DNA of 64,000 nt, from the NCBI RefSeq assembly GCF_000617925.1, contig NZ_BAMT01000012.1, positions 26,721-90,720 of the forward strand, in the 5' to 3' direction. The stretch's first letter is position 1; every line of letters starts with the position of its first letter. Shown one piece after another: positions 42,664 through 51,390 of the stretch. Both the position numbers and the translations under genes were made by a program. The notes below the pieces were generated by a model that made no database searches, was not told where the DNA came from, and saw only the letters and a list, made by a program, of their open reading frames with translations. Origin of the DNA: Methylobacillus glycogenes JCM 2850. Its GTDB lineage: Bacteria > Pseudomonadota > Gammaproteobacteria > Burkholderiales > Methylophilaceae.

Positions 42664-43127
42664 ATGAGTATCGCCCAGAACAAAAAAGCGTTTCACGACT
42701 ATTTCATTGAAGAAAAGTATGAAGCAGGGATCGTGCTTGAAGGCTGGGAGGTCAAGGCGATTCGTGAAAACCGCATTCAGCTGAAGGAAGCCTACGTCAT
42801 TATCCAGCGTGGCGAGATTTACCTGATAGCTGCCACGTCACGCCGCTGGGTTCTGCCTCTACCCACGTCAGGCCTGATGCCATTCGCACGCGTAAGCTGT
42901 TGCTGCACAATGAACAAATCGCCAAGCTCATAGGCAAGGTGGAGCGTGCGGGTTATACCCTGGTGCCTTTGGATATGCACTACACCCGTGGTCGTATCAA
43001 GGTACAAATTGGCTTGGCCAAAGGTAAAAAGCAGTACGACAAGCGCGCCACCGAGCGTGAAAAAGACTGGAAGCGTGAGCAAGGCTCATTGATGAAGAAA
43101 TACGTCAAAACCCAGTCCAGTAGTTAA
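42664..43127 (+). CDS. smpB: SsrA-binding protein SmpB, one frameshift
   Basis: [20 protein letters not shown] and [20 protein letters not shown] are the SmpB OB-fold signature. Near 42833 one G is missing from what should be ATAGGC; restoring it gives GEIYLIGCHVTPLG and [17 protein letters not shown], then [16 protein letters not shown]. It ends in the basic tail [20 protein letters not shown]. The rebuilt length of about 155 residues is normal. It delivers tmRNA to stalled ribosomes. No tmRNA gene is visible in the window. Confidence 0.93.
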
Positions 43128-43248
43128 CTCCCCTCAGTAATATCTGCTTTCAGAATTTTCTGACATGCTTTGCCGCCATGCGCTGACGGCAAAGCGCGTG
43201 CTCGACGGTTAAAGTTTGCCCAATAGTTTGATATATGTGAGGTGGCAA

Positions 43249-43692
43249 ATGAATATCTTTGAAGCATTGCGGGAAAGTCATGAACGTCAACGAGACATAC
43301 TGGCGCAACTCGTCAATACCAGTGGTGATACCGAAGAACGTACCTCACTGTTCAAAGCCATTACGCTGGAACTGGAAGCCCACGAACGTGCAGAAGAGCG
43401 ACATTTTTATCGCCCACTGATGATGGACGATAACGGCGTTGATCCCAGCCGTCACGGCATTGCCGAGCATCATGAGATTGATGAAATACTAGAGCAACTC
43501 AACGATACCGATCCATCATCCCCGGCTTGGCTGAGCCATGCCAAGCAATTGCAGCACAAGGTGCTGCATCATTTGGATGAGGAAGAGCATAAGTTTTTTC
43601 AGATGGCAGGCAAGATATTGAGCCAGGAAGAAAAAGAAAAACTCACCAAGCCCTATTTGAAGGATTATGAAGAGGCTTTAACCCAGCATTAA
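43249..43692 (+). CDS. Hemerythrin HHE cation-binding domain protein
   Basis: The start is ATG 43249 (MNIFEALRESHERQRD), with GTGAGGTGG just upstream, giving 147 residues. Iron-ligand His/Glu pattern: H in RESHERQRD, HERAEERHFY, HGIAEHHEIDEIL and HHLDEEEHKFF, matching the HHE fold. Such proteins bind a di-iron centre and have been linked to oxygen or NO sensing and stress protection. A second, more distant member is encoded at 53978-54532. The gene converges on the thermonuclease gene. Confidence 0.8.
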   Translation: MNIFEALRESHERQRDILAQLVNTSGDTEERTSLFKAITLELEAHERAEERHFYRPLMMDDNGVDPSRHGIAEHHEIDEILEQLNDTDPSSPAWLSHAKQLQHKVLHHLDEEEHKFFQMAGKILSQEEKEKLTKPYLKDYEEALTQH

Positions 43693-43707
43693 ATGGGTGC
43701 TTAACGC

Positions 43708-44205
43708 TTAGCGTGAGCGCTTGTGACGATAATCCCAGGGTGGAATCGGCTTGGCATCCTGCCATAGCCCTTGTTTATCGCGCTGGGCCTGATATTCCGC
43801 CTGCGCATAGCGGGATTGATCCTCAGGGTCTTGCTCGCGTGCATAGTGCTTGTAATGCCAAGCCATGCCTTTTTGGATTTGCTGTAGGCCTATATCCTGT
43901 TGCTTGTAACTGACCTTGGCTACCAGGCGTCCGTAGTTATCCTTTTTGTTCCACTCCGCATTGACAATTTTGCCGTTAATCGCCCGATTGAGCGCCACGC
44001 GCGCTTGTTTGCCAAAGGGTTGATCGCGTTCTGGGGCATCAATGCCCAAGAGGCGGATTTTGTATTGAGTGTTGTCGCGCATGATGGTAATGCTGTCACC
44101 ATCGGCAATGTGGATGACTTTACCCGTCAAGGTTTCTGCATTAAGCAGATTTGCACTTAGCAAGCTCCAAATTAAAAGCAACTTGCAAGCCGCTTTAATG
44201 CTCAT
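43708..44205 (-). CDS. Exported thermonuclease (staphylococcal-nuclease-like)
   Basis: A signal peptide (KLLLIWSLLSANLLNAETL) is followed by the SNase fold: KVIHIADGDSITIMRDN, IRLLGIDAPERDQPFGKQAR with the catalytic Arg, Asp and Glu, and NKKDNYGRLVAKV with the second Arg. The length of 165 residues is typical. It would cleave DNA or RNA outside the cytoplasm using calcium. Its start overlaps the end of the upstream membrane gene by 11 bases, so the two are probably co-transcribed. Confidence 0.85.
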   Translation of the reverse strand: MSIKAACKLLLIWSLLSANLLNAETLTGKVIHIADGDSITIMRDNTQYKIRLLGIDAPERDQPFGKQARVALNRAINGKIVNAEWNKKDNYGRLVAKVSYKQQDIGLQQIQKGMAWHYKHYAREQDPEDQSRYAQAEYQAQRDKQGLWQDAKPIPPWDYRHKRSR

Positions 44206-44500
44206 TACTTAAACCCCAAAAACTCCCGGTTTCTCCCGCGCGGGAAAAACGCGCATCTTGACTGCATAAATGATTGACGCGGGATTCACTGAGTTCGCAA
44301 TTGATGGCAATGGAAATACTGGAGCGGTATTTATAGCGTGTGGTTTGCTTGCTTTTCTTGAGCCAGTTATAAATTTTTTCGGTTTCTTGCTGTGTGCGGT
44401 GGCGGTTTGTGACCCAGGGAATAACCAGAATGATCAGTAGTGCGGAAATTAATCCCACTACGATAAATATATTGATCAGGGTTTGCGGGCTAAGCGTCAT
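44195..44500 (-). CDS. Small membrane-anchored hypothetical protein
   Basis: The 101-residue protein has an N-terminal membrane helix (LINIFIVVGLISALLIILVI) and a basic, Ser-rich cytoplasmic part (EKIYNWLKKSKQTTRYKYRS; ELSESRVNHLCSQD) that resembles a short helix-turn-helix but is not assignable. It overlaps the thermonuclease start by 11 bases on the same strand. The function is unknown; the co-transcription with a nuclease is the only clue. Confidence 0.6.
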   Translation of the reverse strand: MTLSPQTLINIFIVVGLISALLIILVIPWVTNRHRTQQETEKIYNWLKKSKQTTRYKYRSSISIAINCELSESRVNHLCSQDARFSRAGETGSFWGLSNEH

Positions 44501-44608
44501 ACATCAAGCGAATAAAAGGTGAGATTGTCCAAAACGCTATGGTAAGCCGTTTACCATTGAAATGCGAGCGAGTAGCAATAACACATCACACGCAATAACG
44601 TTACAGCA

Positions 44609-44788
44609 TTAATGTGGCGCCATGGTCATGTAATAAATGATCATGATCAAAGTGGCGATCACCAGCAAAATCACCGCCATCTCCGAGAATTTCATTTTAT
44701 CCTCGACCAGCTCAAGGCCGCATTCGAGGCAAACTTCTGCCAAAGCGCTATTTTCGTGACTACATTGAGGGCAAATAATCAGGGTCAT
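44609..44788 (-). CDS. Small zinc-ribbon membrane protein (59 aa)
   Basis: The peptide starts MTLIICPQCSHENSALAEVC and continues LECGLELVED, giving two CxxC pairs (CPQC, CLEC) 12 residues apart, a zinc ribbon. A single C-terminal helix follows (MAVILLVIATLIMIIYYMTM). The frame is clean from ATG to stop, and the paired CxxC motif makes it credible despite its size and lack of a clear Shine-Dalgarno sequence. A larger protein of the same design is encoded at 47160-47567. No function is known. Confidence 0.65.
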   Translation of the reverse strand: MTLIICPQCSHENSALAEVCLECGLELVEDKMKFSEMAVILLVIATLIMIIYYMTMAPH

Positions 44789-45279
44789 GCACGGGGGAGA
44801 TAAATAACTTAAGCCTTAGAGGGTAACAAGAGCGTGGATTGCATCAAATAGTCTAAATGGGCTAAAACATGGCAATGCTCAAGCTGCTGTTGTCGAGTTT
44901 TTTGTCATTGCAATCAAATATATGTGGTGAGATTGTGGCTGGTGGTTAATGCGTGCCAAATGGATTTTTTTGCAGAAAAAGCCACCCAATAGTTTCAGCA
45001 TACCTGAGTCTGATATCGAAAACTGCTTTTATAGAGCCTGAGCTTGAAGCAATGGTTCAACGCAGCGGTTCAATAGTAATGGATAAACTGAGGTGCCGTC
45101 ACAGTGGCTTGATCATGAGCGACATTGCATTTGAGTACACATTAGAAAGCGCATGGTGAATAATCCTAAGTATCATATTTTTCATATATGTGTCATTTAT
45201 GTTAAAGTAAGCACTGTGTTTACAGCGTGAAAAACTCGATTGCAACTCTTTCCCAAGTTTCAATTTAGCAGGTGAGTAA
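44789..45279. other. Intergenic stretch without a supported gene
   Basis: About 490 bases. A plus-strand frame at about 44953-45159 is open but has only a GTG start, no Shine-Dalgarno sequence and no recognisable motif. I do not call it. No repeat or RNA gene is evident. Confidence 0.3.
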
Positions 45280-45384
45280 ATGCCTAAGCCCTCAACAAAA
45301 ATAACGAGATTAATGGATACCTTGATGCTGATTTGTGTAGGTGCCATCGCCTGGATCGCCTTTGCAATCAACAGTAATAGCTGA
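45280..45384 (+). CDS. Tiny single-pass membrane protein (34 aa)
   Basis: ATG 45280 has AGGTGAG 5 bases upstream, a good ribosome site. The peptide MPKPSTKITRLMDTLM leads into a hydrophobic helix (ICVGAIAWIAFAI) with a short polar tail. No family is recognised. The strong ribosome site supports translation. Confidence 0.5.
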   Translation: MPKPSTKITRLMDTLMLICVGAIAWIAFAINSNS

Positions 45385-45685
45385 CTTAAGAGGTTTTCTG
45401 TATTTAAGTGCATGAGCTGATTGAATTTAATTTCAAGCTGGCAACAACAATAGCAATCTAGCCAGCTCAATGTAAATTATTCTTCAAACCTGGCTTGCCC
45501 CTCTCACTGCCTGCCCCCAGGGTGTCATCTCGCTTTATGCAAGATCATTCCCCGTGTTTGCGCAGACGCATGTGCTTCTTTACAAGCTCTGCATTAGTCC
45601 GTTCGGACCATTGGCTATACCCTAAAAGCAAGAGTAATTTGATTCTGTGCTTTGACCCGCTAAAGGCGTGAGGAGGGGAAAGGCC

Positions 45686-45796
45686 ATGAAACCAGAACAA
45701 AAAGAAGAACTGCTTGCTTTGGCCTTGGTGATTGGAAGTTTGGCCATCCTTTATTTGTGTTATTTATTGTTCGAAATGATGGAAGATCAAATTTGA
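45686..45796 (+). CDS. Tiny single-pass membrane protein (36 aa)
   Basis: A GGAGGGGAAAGG tract immediately upstream is an excellent Shine-Dalgarno sequence. The peptide MKPEQKEELLALALVIG has an acidic/polar head and one helix (LALVIGSLAILYLCYLLF) with an acidic tail (EMMEDQI). A rho-independent terminator starts 8 bases after the stop, so this is a compact one-gene unit. No family is recognised. Confidence 0.6.
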   Translation: MKPEQKEELLALALVIGSLAILYLCYLLFEMMEDQI

Positions 45797-45803
45797 AAGT
45801 AAA

Positions 45804-45827
45804 AAAAGCCGCAAAGCGGGCTTTTTA
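45804..45827 (+). terminator. Terminator after the tiny membrane gene
   Basis: AAAGCCGC and GCGGGCTTT form an imperfect stem around AAA, followed by TTTTT. It lies 8 bases after the stop at 45796. Confidence 0.65.
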
Positions 45828-45884
45828 TATGGGATTGCACAATCCCACGCTGATTAGCGGGAATATAGCTTAAACCATCCTGGT

Positions 45885-46547
45885 TTAAGCGTATTGGCTG
45901 TTACGGCGACGCGCGCTAATACCAATCAGGCCCAAGCCTAACAGCATGAGGCCATAGGTTTCAGGTTCTGGCACAGCGGCGGTAATACCTACGGTGTAGC
46001 CATGCCAAAGCTCTGAAGTGTGCGTGAAGCTAATGCTGTTATAAGTACCCTTCAGGCGCACCACGGCATGCAAATCACCACTCCCAAACAGGCCAGTTTC
46101 TGTGCTATTGAGAATGGGTGTACCACTACCCCAATATCCGGGTGCGTAACTCACTATTTCTATGGGCGCATTAAATTCCAGCGTATTGCCATTCCAGCTG
46201 ACCAGCGCAATCAATGGATCAACCACGGCAGTGGAAAACACAATGGTTTCAGTGCCTGCACTATTAAGCGCGATGATGTCGGAAGTACTCGGTGCGTTTT
46301 CAACCGCTGGGCTGATGTAGGGGGCAGAGGGAAGGTAATAATTGATACCACTGCCATCAGTTTGTACGAAGTGATAATTGGTAGAACTGCTGGTGTTGAT
46401 GCCAACAGTAGTACCTAAGGCATCAATAGAGCCGGTGACGGTATTATTCGAGCTTTGAGTCCAATCCGCCCAATACACTGTTGCGGCATAGGCGGAGTTA
46501 CTCAAGATAAGCCCTGCACCCAGCAATAGCGAAATGACTAACTTCAT
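45885..46547 (-). CDS. PEP-CTERM sorted exported protein
   Basis: ATG 46547 has GGGAGAAG about 5 bases upstream and starts a signal peptide (MKLVISLLLGAGLILSNSAYA). The mature part is Ser/Thr/Gly-rich. The C-terminus carries the PEP-CTERM sorting signal: VPEPETYGLMLLGLGLIG followed by SARRR. Such proteins are processed by an exosortase (EpsH/XrtA) and exported with exopolysaccharide, often for biofilm. No exosortase gene is in the window. The adhesion or matrix role is inferred from the family. Confidence 0.85.
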   Translation of the reverse strand: MKLVISLLLGAGLILSNSAYAATVYWADWTQSSNNTVTGSIDALGTTVGINTSSSTNYHFVQTDGSGINYYLPSAPYISPAVENAPSTSDIIALNSAGTETIVFSTAVVDPLIALVSWNGNTLEFNAPIEIVSYAPGYWGSGTPILNSTETGLFGSGDLHAVVRLKGTYNSISFTHTSELWHGYTVGITAAVPEPETYGLMLLGLGLIGISARRRNSQYA

Positions 46548-46816
46548 AATCTTCTCCCTGGTATTAATGATCAGCACCCGGTGGAATGTATAAAACATCC
46601 AGCAAAAAAGTGCTGAAACTTGTTTGGAATATCTGGATATAACAATATGAAATTAATCCAACTGGCTTAGCATTTCAAGCGCTGAGCATAGTCTGTTTGG
46701 ACCATTGTTAGGCTGGGGTGGCTTTCCATCTGGTAAGCCGCGCGATTTATGGCTACAGGCTTGAGCTAAGCGGCACCATTGAGCACGCTGCCTGCAAGCA
46801 AGAAGGGGATCACGAT

Positions 46817-47047
46817 ATGGAAATTTTTGGATATGAGGATATTAGTGAAGGGCAAGCCCCAAAGTTGCTAAGGCTGGCGGAGTTGACCTTCAGTGCCTCA
46901 ACGCGGGAGGAGCTTGAAGCCATTGCCAGTTTTTTATTGGATTGCGCTGAAAAAATGCAAGCGCCAGATTGGGAGCATGAGCACTTGGGCGACTCAGAAT
47001 TTGCGCGTAGTGGATTGCCCGAGGTGATTGTGTTTGCAAAGCGCTAG
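46817..47047 (+). CDS. Small conserved-looking hypothetical protein
   Basis: The start is placed at MEIFGYEDISEGQ (46817), preceded by AAGGGGATC; the longer frame upstream lacks support. The 76-residue acidic protein has an alpha/beta character (LRLAELTFSASTREELEAIASFLLDCAEKM; WEHEHLGDSEF; PEVIVFAKR). This resembles small stand-alone proteins found beside toxins or in immunity clusters, but I cannot name a family. It is flanked by non-coding sequence on both sides. Confidence 0.5.
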   Translation: MEIFGYEDISEGQAPKLLRLAELTFSASTREELEAIASFLLDCAEKMQAPDWEHEHLGDSEFARSGLPEVIVFAKR

Positions 47048-47159
47048 CGAACGAGTGCTCAGCTCCGACTATGGATGGTTGGTATAGCTTAGTTAGGGAA
47101 ACGCTAAGTCTGGTCTACTTTGAGCAGATATGGGGGAGACACGGTTTTACAAATATCAG

Positions 47160-47567
47160 TCAGTCATAGTTTTCGAATATTACTTCTTTGACCCAAAAAA
47201 AGACCGTTAAAAAAACGGCAGATAAAACTATAGCAATAATCATTTTTATCCATTCCATGTCAGGGATAAAAATAAAATGAAGTTCGAACCAAATCCTAAC
47301 AAGAGCATATAACCCTGCTATAGCCCATGTTATGGTCATCAGTACCAGATAAAGTGCAAAATATCCAGGTAAATATTTGAGCTTATACAGTTTAAATCCC
47401 TCTATTTTTTTTGGAGGATCGTAGATATCCACCACGAGAGATTGGCGGCAATGAATGCATCTTGCATCAGTTGCTTCAATTGGGCGGTTGCAGGCAGGGC
47501 AGTTCATGGTTGGGTAGTTTTCGAATGCCATGTCATAGGCAAAAAATTTGCCACTTGCTAGATGCAT
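47160..47567 (-). CDS. Zinc-ribbon membrane protein
   Basis: The longest frame has 135 residues; MNCPACNRPIEATDARCIHC (start at 47507) begins a zinc ribbon with two CxxC pairs and is an attractive start, but neither start has a good ribosome site. Two membrane helices follow (YFALYLVLMTITWAIAGLYAL and MIIAIVLSAVFLTVFFWV). No function is known. It shares the ribbon-plus-helix design of the 59-residue protein encoded at 44609-44788. Confidence 0.6.
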   Translation of the reverse strand: MHLASGKFFAYDMAFENYPTMNCPACNRPIEATDARCIHCRQSLVVDIYDPPKKIEGFKLYKLKYLPGYFALYLVLMTITWAIAGLYALVRIWFELHFIFIPDMEWIKMIIAIVLSAVFLTVFFWVKEVIFENYD

Positions 47568-47751
47568 GATCCTATTTTTAAGTGTGTTTGGCAGCGCTAT
47601 TTTGGCACAAGTTTACAGCTCTGGCCCAGGCAAAAACGCAAGCTTCACAAAAGTTATGACCTTTACTGCGCTGTCTGCGAGTTTGCTCAAGTTGTCATCA
47701 AGGTTGAGATTATTAACTGATGGCGCGGGGGAAATGTTTTTAACTAGTTAA

Positions 47752-47865
47752 TCAGGCTTGTAGGTGACTTTCATTTGCTCCGACTTTCAACGCATCTGAA
47801 TAATCTGCCCATGTATGCATCATGGCTTTACGCTGCTCGATAATATTCGGCTCGAACCTCAAGCA
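47752..47865 (-). pseudogene. Remnant of the C-terminal tail of a P4-type integrase
   Basis: On the minus strand a short frame reads LRFEPNIIEQRKAMMHTWAD, followed by YSDALKVGANE and a stop at 47752. The phrase ERR/EQRKAMMHTWADY is the typical far C-terminus of P4-like island integrases. No catalytic part remains upstream in any frame. It is therefore a fossil of a third integrase in this accessory stretch. Confidence 0.5.
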
Positions 47866-48007
47866 CTCACACAGTAGCGGGCAAGCTATTGGATGGAGTC
47901 CACTGATTTCTGTATAGATGAAATGCAGCTAATCTCAAGCGTAGCTATGCGGGTTGCCAAAGGGGGTAGGCGAAAGGGTTTTCTGTATGGGCTGTAATTC
48001 GTAGCCC

Positions 48008-48385
48008 TTAAAGCACCACGATGACTTTCTTAACCGCGATAATGTAAGACGGCAAAGCTAAAGCCCATGTGTAACCTGAAGCAATAGCCAGGATAGGCGC
48101 ACTGATGGCCCATATCTTGGGGCCTTTATATTTCAGTGCCGCAAAGGTAACTGCAAAAGGAATCGTGAATGCCTGTACAACACAAATCCCAGAGAATAAC
48201 AGCCAATGCCACGGGCCTTTCTCTGCAACAAAATTTAGCCATTCTGCTGCCAATGCGAAGCCCGCGCCAAAAATCCATGTTGTGATAGCAAGGCCATAGT
48301 CCCCACGTAAATACTTAAGGAACACTCTCCAGGGAGATAGCGTAAACCGCTTGGGAGCCTGAGAGTGTTCTACAGCGGTATTCAT
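48008..48385 (-). CDS. Hypothetical integral membrane protein
   Basis: The 125-residue protein has a soluble N-terminus (NTAVEHSQAPKRFTLSPWRV) and about four hydrophobic segments (LAITTWIFGAGFALAAEWL; WLLFSGICVVQAFTIPFAV; IWAISAPILAIASGYTWALA; SYIIAVKKVIVVL). No family is recognised. It lies between integrase relics and looks like accessory cargo. Confidence 0.55.
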   Translation of the reverse strand: MNTAVEHSQAPKRFTLSPWRVFLKYLRGDYGLAITTWIFGAGFALAAEWLNFVAEKGPWHWLLFSGICVVQAFTIPFAVTFAALKYKGPKIWAISAPILAIASGYTWALALPSYIIAVKKVIVVL

Positions 48386-48568
48386 ATCTAGGAGATGGCA
48401 TGTGAAGTAAGTGTGGGAAGACTATCACATCATCGTTGGGTGTAATACAGGGGTGTAGATTTAGCCGGGCGTTAGGGCCTGAGGTGTGCCCCTAGGTACC
48501 CCCACGGGGGGTATTCGTTAGATGACGCCTAAGGGGATACCACTTCGGATTTTTGTTGGAAAATATCC

Positions 48569-49387
48569 TTAAGGTATTGGACTATGATTTTCAGATAGAG
48601 AGTCAATGCTTCTGTTAACAGAGTCGCCAAACTCATCACTATCAAGAACAACAAATAGAGCTAAGTTGAAAACATGGCCGAATCTGCAAATGAAAACAGA
48701 ATTTCTGAAGTCACCAGTCATGCCGTAAGAGTAAGAGAACTGCTGAGACAAGACGATATTTTCTCGTCTTAAGTTTTGGACAGGAAACAATGTGTTAAAC
48801 AATTCATAGTCTTGAAATGATTCGCCTCGAAGCCAGGAGGTGTTGGTTTCACCAAAAGCTGTAATATCTGCTTCGGCAGGTAAGATGAATTGATTCCCAG
48901 AGTGAAGGTAGTGGAGCGCTTTGGCGAGCTTAACACCGAATGTTTTTAATGCAGCATCAAACTCCGGAGGAAGTTTTGCCAGCGGTATTTGGGAGTGAGT
49001 TGCACCGCGCGGTAATTCAAATCCAGACTGTCTAGCTAGTGCCCGCTTTTGATTTGTGGAAGCAGATGTTATTTTTTTCGCTAAGCTATGTTTCCTAATG
49101 ATGAACTCTTCAAATACCTCTTTCGCCTTTTGTTTTGTGGCTTCAGAGGCATCTAGTATATCCCACCCTACTGCAGTTAAAAATGAAACGAGATATTCAG
49201 CATCGCTGCTACTATTGTTACAAGAGTCACATGCTGAAAATACGTAACCCTCGGGCCATTTTCGATCAATGAAAATGCTCCGTGCTGGAATGTGATCTTG
49301 TGAAGTTGATGGCGTTACACCTCCACAAAATATACAAATTGGATTGTTACTAAGGAAGCGTTTTACTTTTGTTAAAGACTGTCCCAT
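48569..49387 (-). CDS. HNH-nuclease-like protein, accessory cargo
   Basis: The 272-residue protein has the zinc/HNH pattern CIFCGG ... TSQDHIPARSIF ... SACDSCNNSSSDAEY: a CxxC pair, a His in DHIP, and a CxxCN pair, as in HNH-type proteins found in mobile elements. The rest is a helical domain of unknown role. Whether it cleaves DNA is uncertain because the later catalytic His/Asn cannot be confirmed. It lies 70 bases from an integrase remnant on the same strand and is probably cargo of a former island. Confidence 0.55.
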   Translation of the reverse strand: MGQSLTKVKRFLSNNPICIFCGGVTPSTSQDHIPARSIFIDRKWPEGYVFSACDSCNNSSSDAEYLVSFLTAVGWDILDASEATKQKAKEVFEEFIIRKHSLAKKITSASTNQKRALARQSGFELPRGATHSQIPLAKLPPEFDAALKTFGVKLAKALHYLHSGNQFILPAEADITAFGETNTSWLRGESFQDYELFNTLFPVQNLRRENIVLSQQFSYSYGMTGDFRNSVFICRFGHVFNLALFVVLDSDEFGDSVNRSIDSLSENHSPIP

Positions 49388-49457
49388 ATGTATGAAAATT
49401 TATTGATCTTGTCGCTTATGATTCTATCAGTGTTTAGATGAGAGGCTTTCAAATATC

Positions 49458-50100
49458 TCAATCAATAATTGTTGTTTCATACTTAAGTTTCCTCATCGAT
49501 TCTCTTAAAGTCTTCAACGAATTCCCCACCCCATAGGTACTCCCAACGTCACTCCCTACGTGTCCCGTAAAAGCGTCATGAATTTCCCTGGGTATCCCGC
49601 TATTACGACACGCATCTTTAAACGCATGGCGGAAGCTATGGAAGACCTTACACGTGTCCGTAATGCCTAACTCTAACCGACACCAATTGCCCCACCATTT
49701 TGAGTAGTTGTGCGTAAGCTGTAGGCCCTTAACGCGATTGAGTTTAGGGAATATGGATGTCTCAGGGTCGTGACTCTCAAAATACTTAAGGAAACCGAAG
49801 CGTATCAGTTCTATTGAGTATTCAAGCAAGGACTAAGCGCGGAGAGATGCTTGGTAACAGTAGCAGCGGAGAGCTCAGCCTCAAGCCTATTGTCTTTGAA
49901 TGCGACTATATGGCGCTTCTCAATCTGGTCTAAGCGCAAGGCCGAATGGAGTTCATGGACCAGCTTGACCGTGTATTCCCACTTGCTGATTATCTTCAGC
50001 TTAGAAGCGTAATAAAGTGCCCACTCTGGGATAAAGTGGGAGAGGGTAAGAAAGGAGCTTTAGGTTCATCTATGACCTTCTCTGGAACCGTTACCTTTGG
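49458..50100 (-). pseudogene. Decayed tyrosine recombinase (second integrase remnant)
   Basis: The upstream part (to about 50100) reads, with small breaks, FIPEWALYYASKLKIISKW, EYTVKLVHELHSALRLDQIE and LSAATVTKHLSALS, which is the core-binding domain. After a deletion, 49829-49458 holds the catalytic half with FHSFRHAFKDACRNSGIP, IHDAFTGHVGSDVG and the Tyr in STYGVG. The middle, including the first catalytic Arg, is missing. It is related to the integrase relic near tRNA-Ser, sharing the HSFRH-FKDACR phrase. No tRNA or attachment repeat is evident beside it. Confidence 0.75.
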
Positions 50101-50609
50101 GAGGTATTAACTCGGGGAATGTCCAGAAAAGTTACCAGAGGGATGATAGGCATCTCTTGCGGGACAAGAGCAGTTTGAAAATCAAAGCCTTAATGAATTG
50201 GTGTCCCCGTCAGGACTCGTCATGCACGATTTTGTATGGGTCTATTGTGGAAATGGGTAAAAAATGGGTAATGAATTTTTATTTTGATAGTCTAATAAAT
50301 TATTGTTCGTCAATGAATTAATTGTTACGCGATATTCAGGAACCGAACCAGATTTCGATTTAAAGAATTCTAAAATTGGTTATCAGTCTCAGGAAGGGAT
50401 TTTTGCCAACGATGTTTACTCATTCTGCGCAGGCTGAATATCAGTGATGAGAGATGGCAGACGGTCATGAACATAATAGGCGAGCATCCAGGTAGTGGGC
50501 AGCCAATGCTACGTCAAGTTTTACGGGCATATAAGCCTGACCAAGTAGTACCGCGCCATCACCCTTGATGTGTCTAGCGTTTTAGTAGTAGCTTGCCAGG
50601 GGAGCAAGC
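50101..50609. other. Intergenic stretch without a supported gene
   Basis: About 500 bases of AT-rich sequence in the island region. Frames are short and lack starts with ribosome sites. Nothing recognisable was found. Confidence 0.3.
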
Positions 50610-50951
50610 TCAGAACATGGTGAAGGGGTTCAACCACCAAGAAATGATGTTGTTCACGATTGGCACCAGAACCCCAGCCGCAGCTGCGACGGCCGCCCAC
50701 ATCGTCCACTTAGCGGATTGCTGCGCTGCCAGGGCGGCATCAGAGGCACATTTGATCGCGCGCATTTCTATATCGCGGCTGATCTGCGCCTGCTTATCCC
50801 TTGACGCCAGTTCCGTCCGGTGTATCCATTCTGCAAACCACATGACGCGTGGGCCTGTTGCACTTTCATGCTGGGCTTTGGCCCATGCCAGATCGTGGTC
50901 ATTGCAGGCCTGTTCAACCTCGATACATGACTGGTATTCAAGTGAAGCCAT
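50610..50951 (-). CDS. Small hypothetical protein with C-terminal membrane helix
   Basis: The start is set at MASLEYQSCIEVEQAC (50951), with AAGGGTC upstream. The longer upstream frame is Arg/Cys-rich and looks non-coding. The 113-residue protein has a helical, charged N-terminal part (SRDKQAQISRDIEMRAIKCA) and a C-terminal helix (MWAAVAAAAGVLVPIVNNII). The domain order suggests a tail-anchored inner-membrane protein. The family is unknown; it is probably accessory cargo. Confidence 0.5.
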   Translation of the reverse strand: MASLEYQSCIEVEQACNDHDLAWAKAQHESATGPRVMWFAEWIHRTELASRDKQAQISRDIEMRAIKCASDAALAAQQSAKWTMWAAVAAAAGVLVPIVNNIISWWLNPFTMF

Positions 50952-51390
50952 GAGCAGACCCTTAATTGATGAGCTTGGGGCAATTCTGCTGACTGTAGAG
51001 TAGGAATACAAGAAGCCCAGCTTGAAATAAATCGAAGGGTTGCTAAGTACACCTAGGGTTTTGTAGCATGACATCCCAGCGGATAGGGCAGAGTGCCGTC
51101 GCAGGCGGCGATACCATCGCCGTCCTGGAAGGCAGCACACGACACAAGAACTACCTGATGGGAATAGACACCTCCGCATTTGGAAAAGGAGCAATCTTTG
51201 CTTCATTCACAGATGGTGCATTAAAAAAATCTTCCAACTTCTAATTTTTCAGAATAATTCTTAACAACGATCCTACATTCTGGGATCTAAAGCTTAGGAA
51301 AAACTCTTTAAGTTCGTTAAAAATATAGGGTGAAAATCGTTGTTAATCTGAAATTTTACAATAATATTCTCGCTGATAATGATTACGATA
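50952..51390. other. Intergenic stretch without a supported gene
   Basis: About 440 bases downstream of the actin-like gene and upstream of the small hypothetical. GC content drops sharply after 51220. No gene, RNA or clear terminator is visible. Confidence 0.3.

Noticed and set aside
44953..45159. Plus-strand frame of 68 codons
   Set aside because: GTG start without a ribosome site, no motif, and no neighbour in an operon.
47613..47720. Minus-strand frame reading NNLNLDDNLSKLADSAVKV
   Set aside because: It looks protein-like but has no start codon and is preceded by a stop; it may be a fragment of a lost gene, with nothing recognisable to name.
48420..48568. GTTAGGGC, GTTAGATG and a C/G-rich hairpin near the HNH-like gene, considered as an attC
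   Set aside because: Core-like sequences lie in the same orientation and no matching RYYYAAC/GTTRRRY pair brackets the hairpin. It may be decayed, but it is not supportable as a site.
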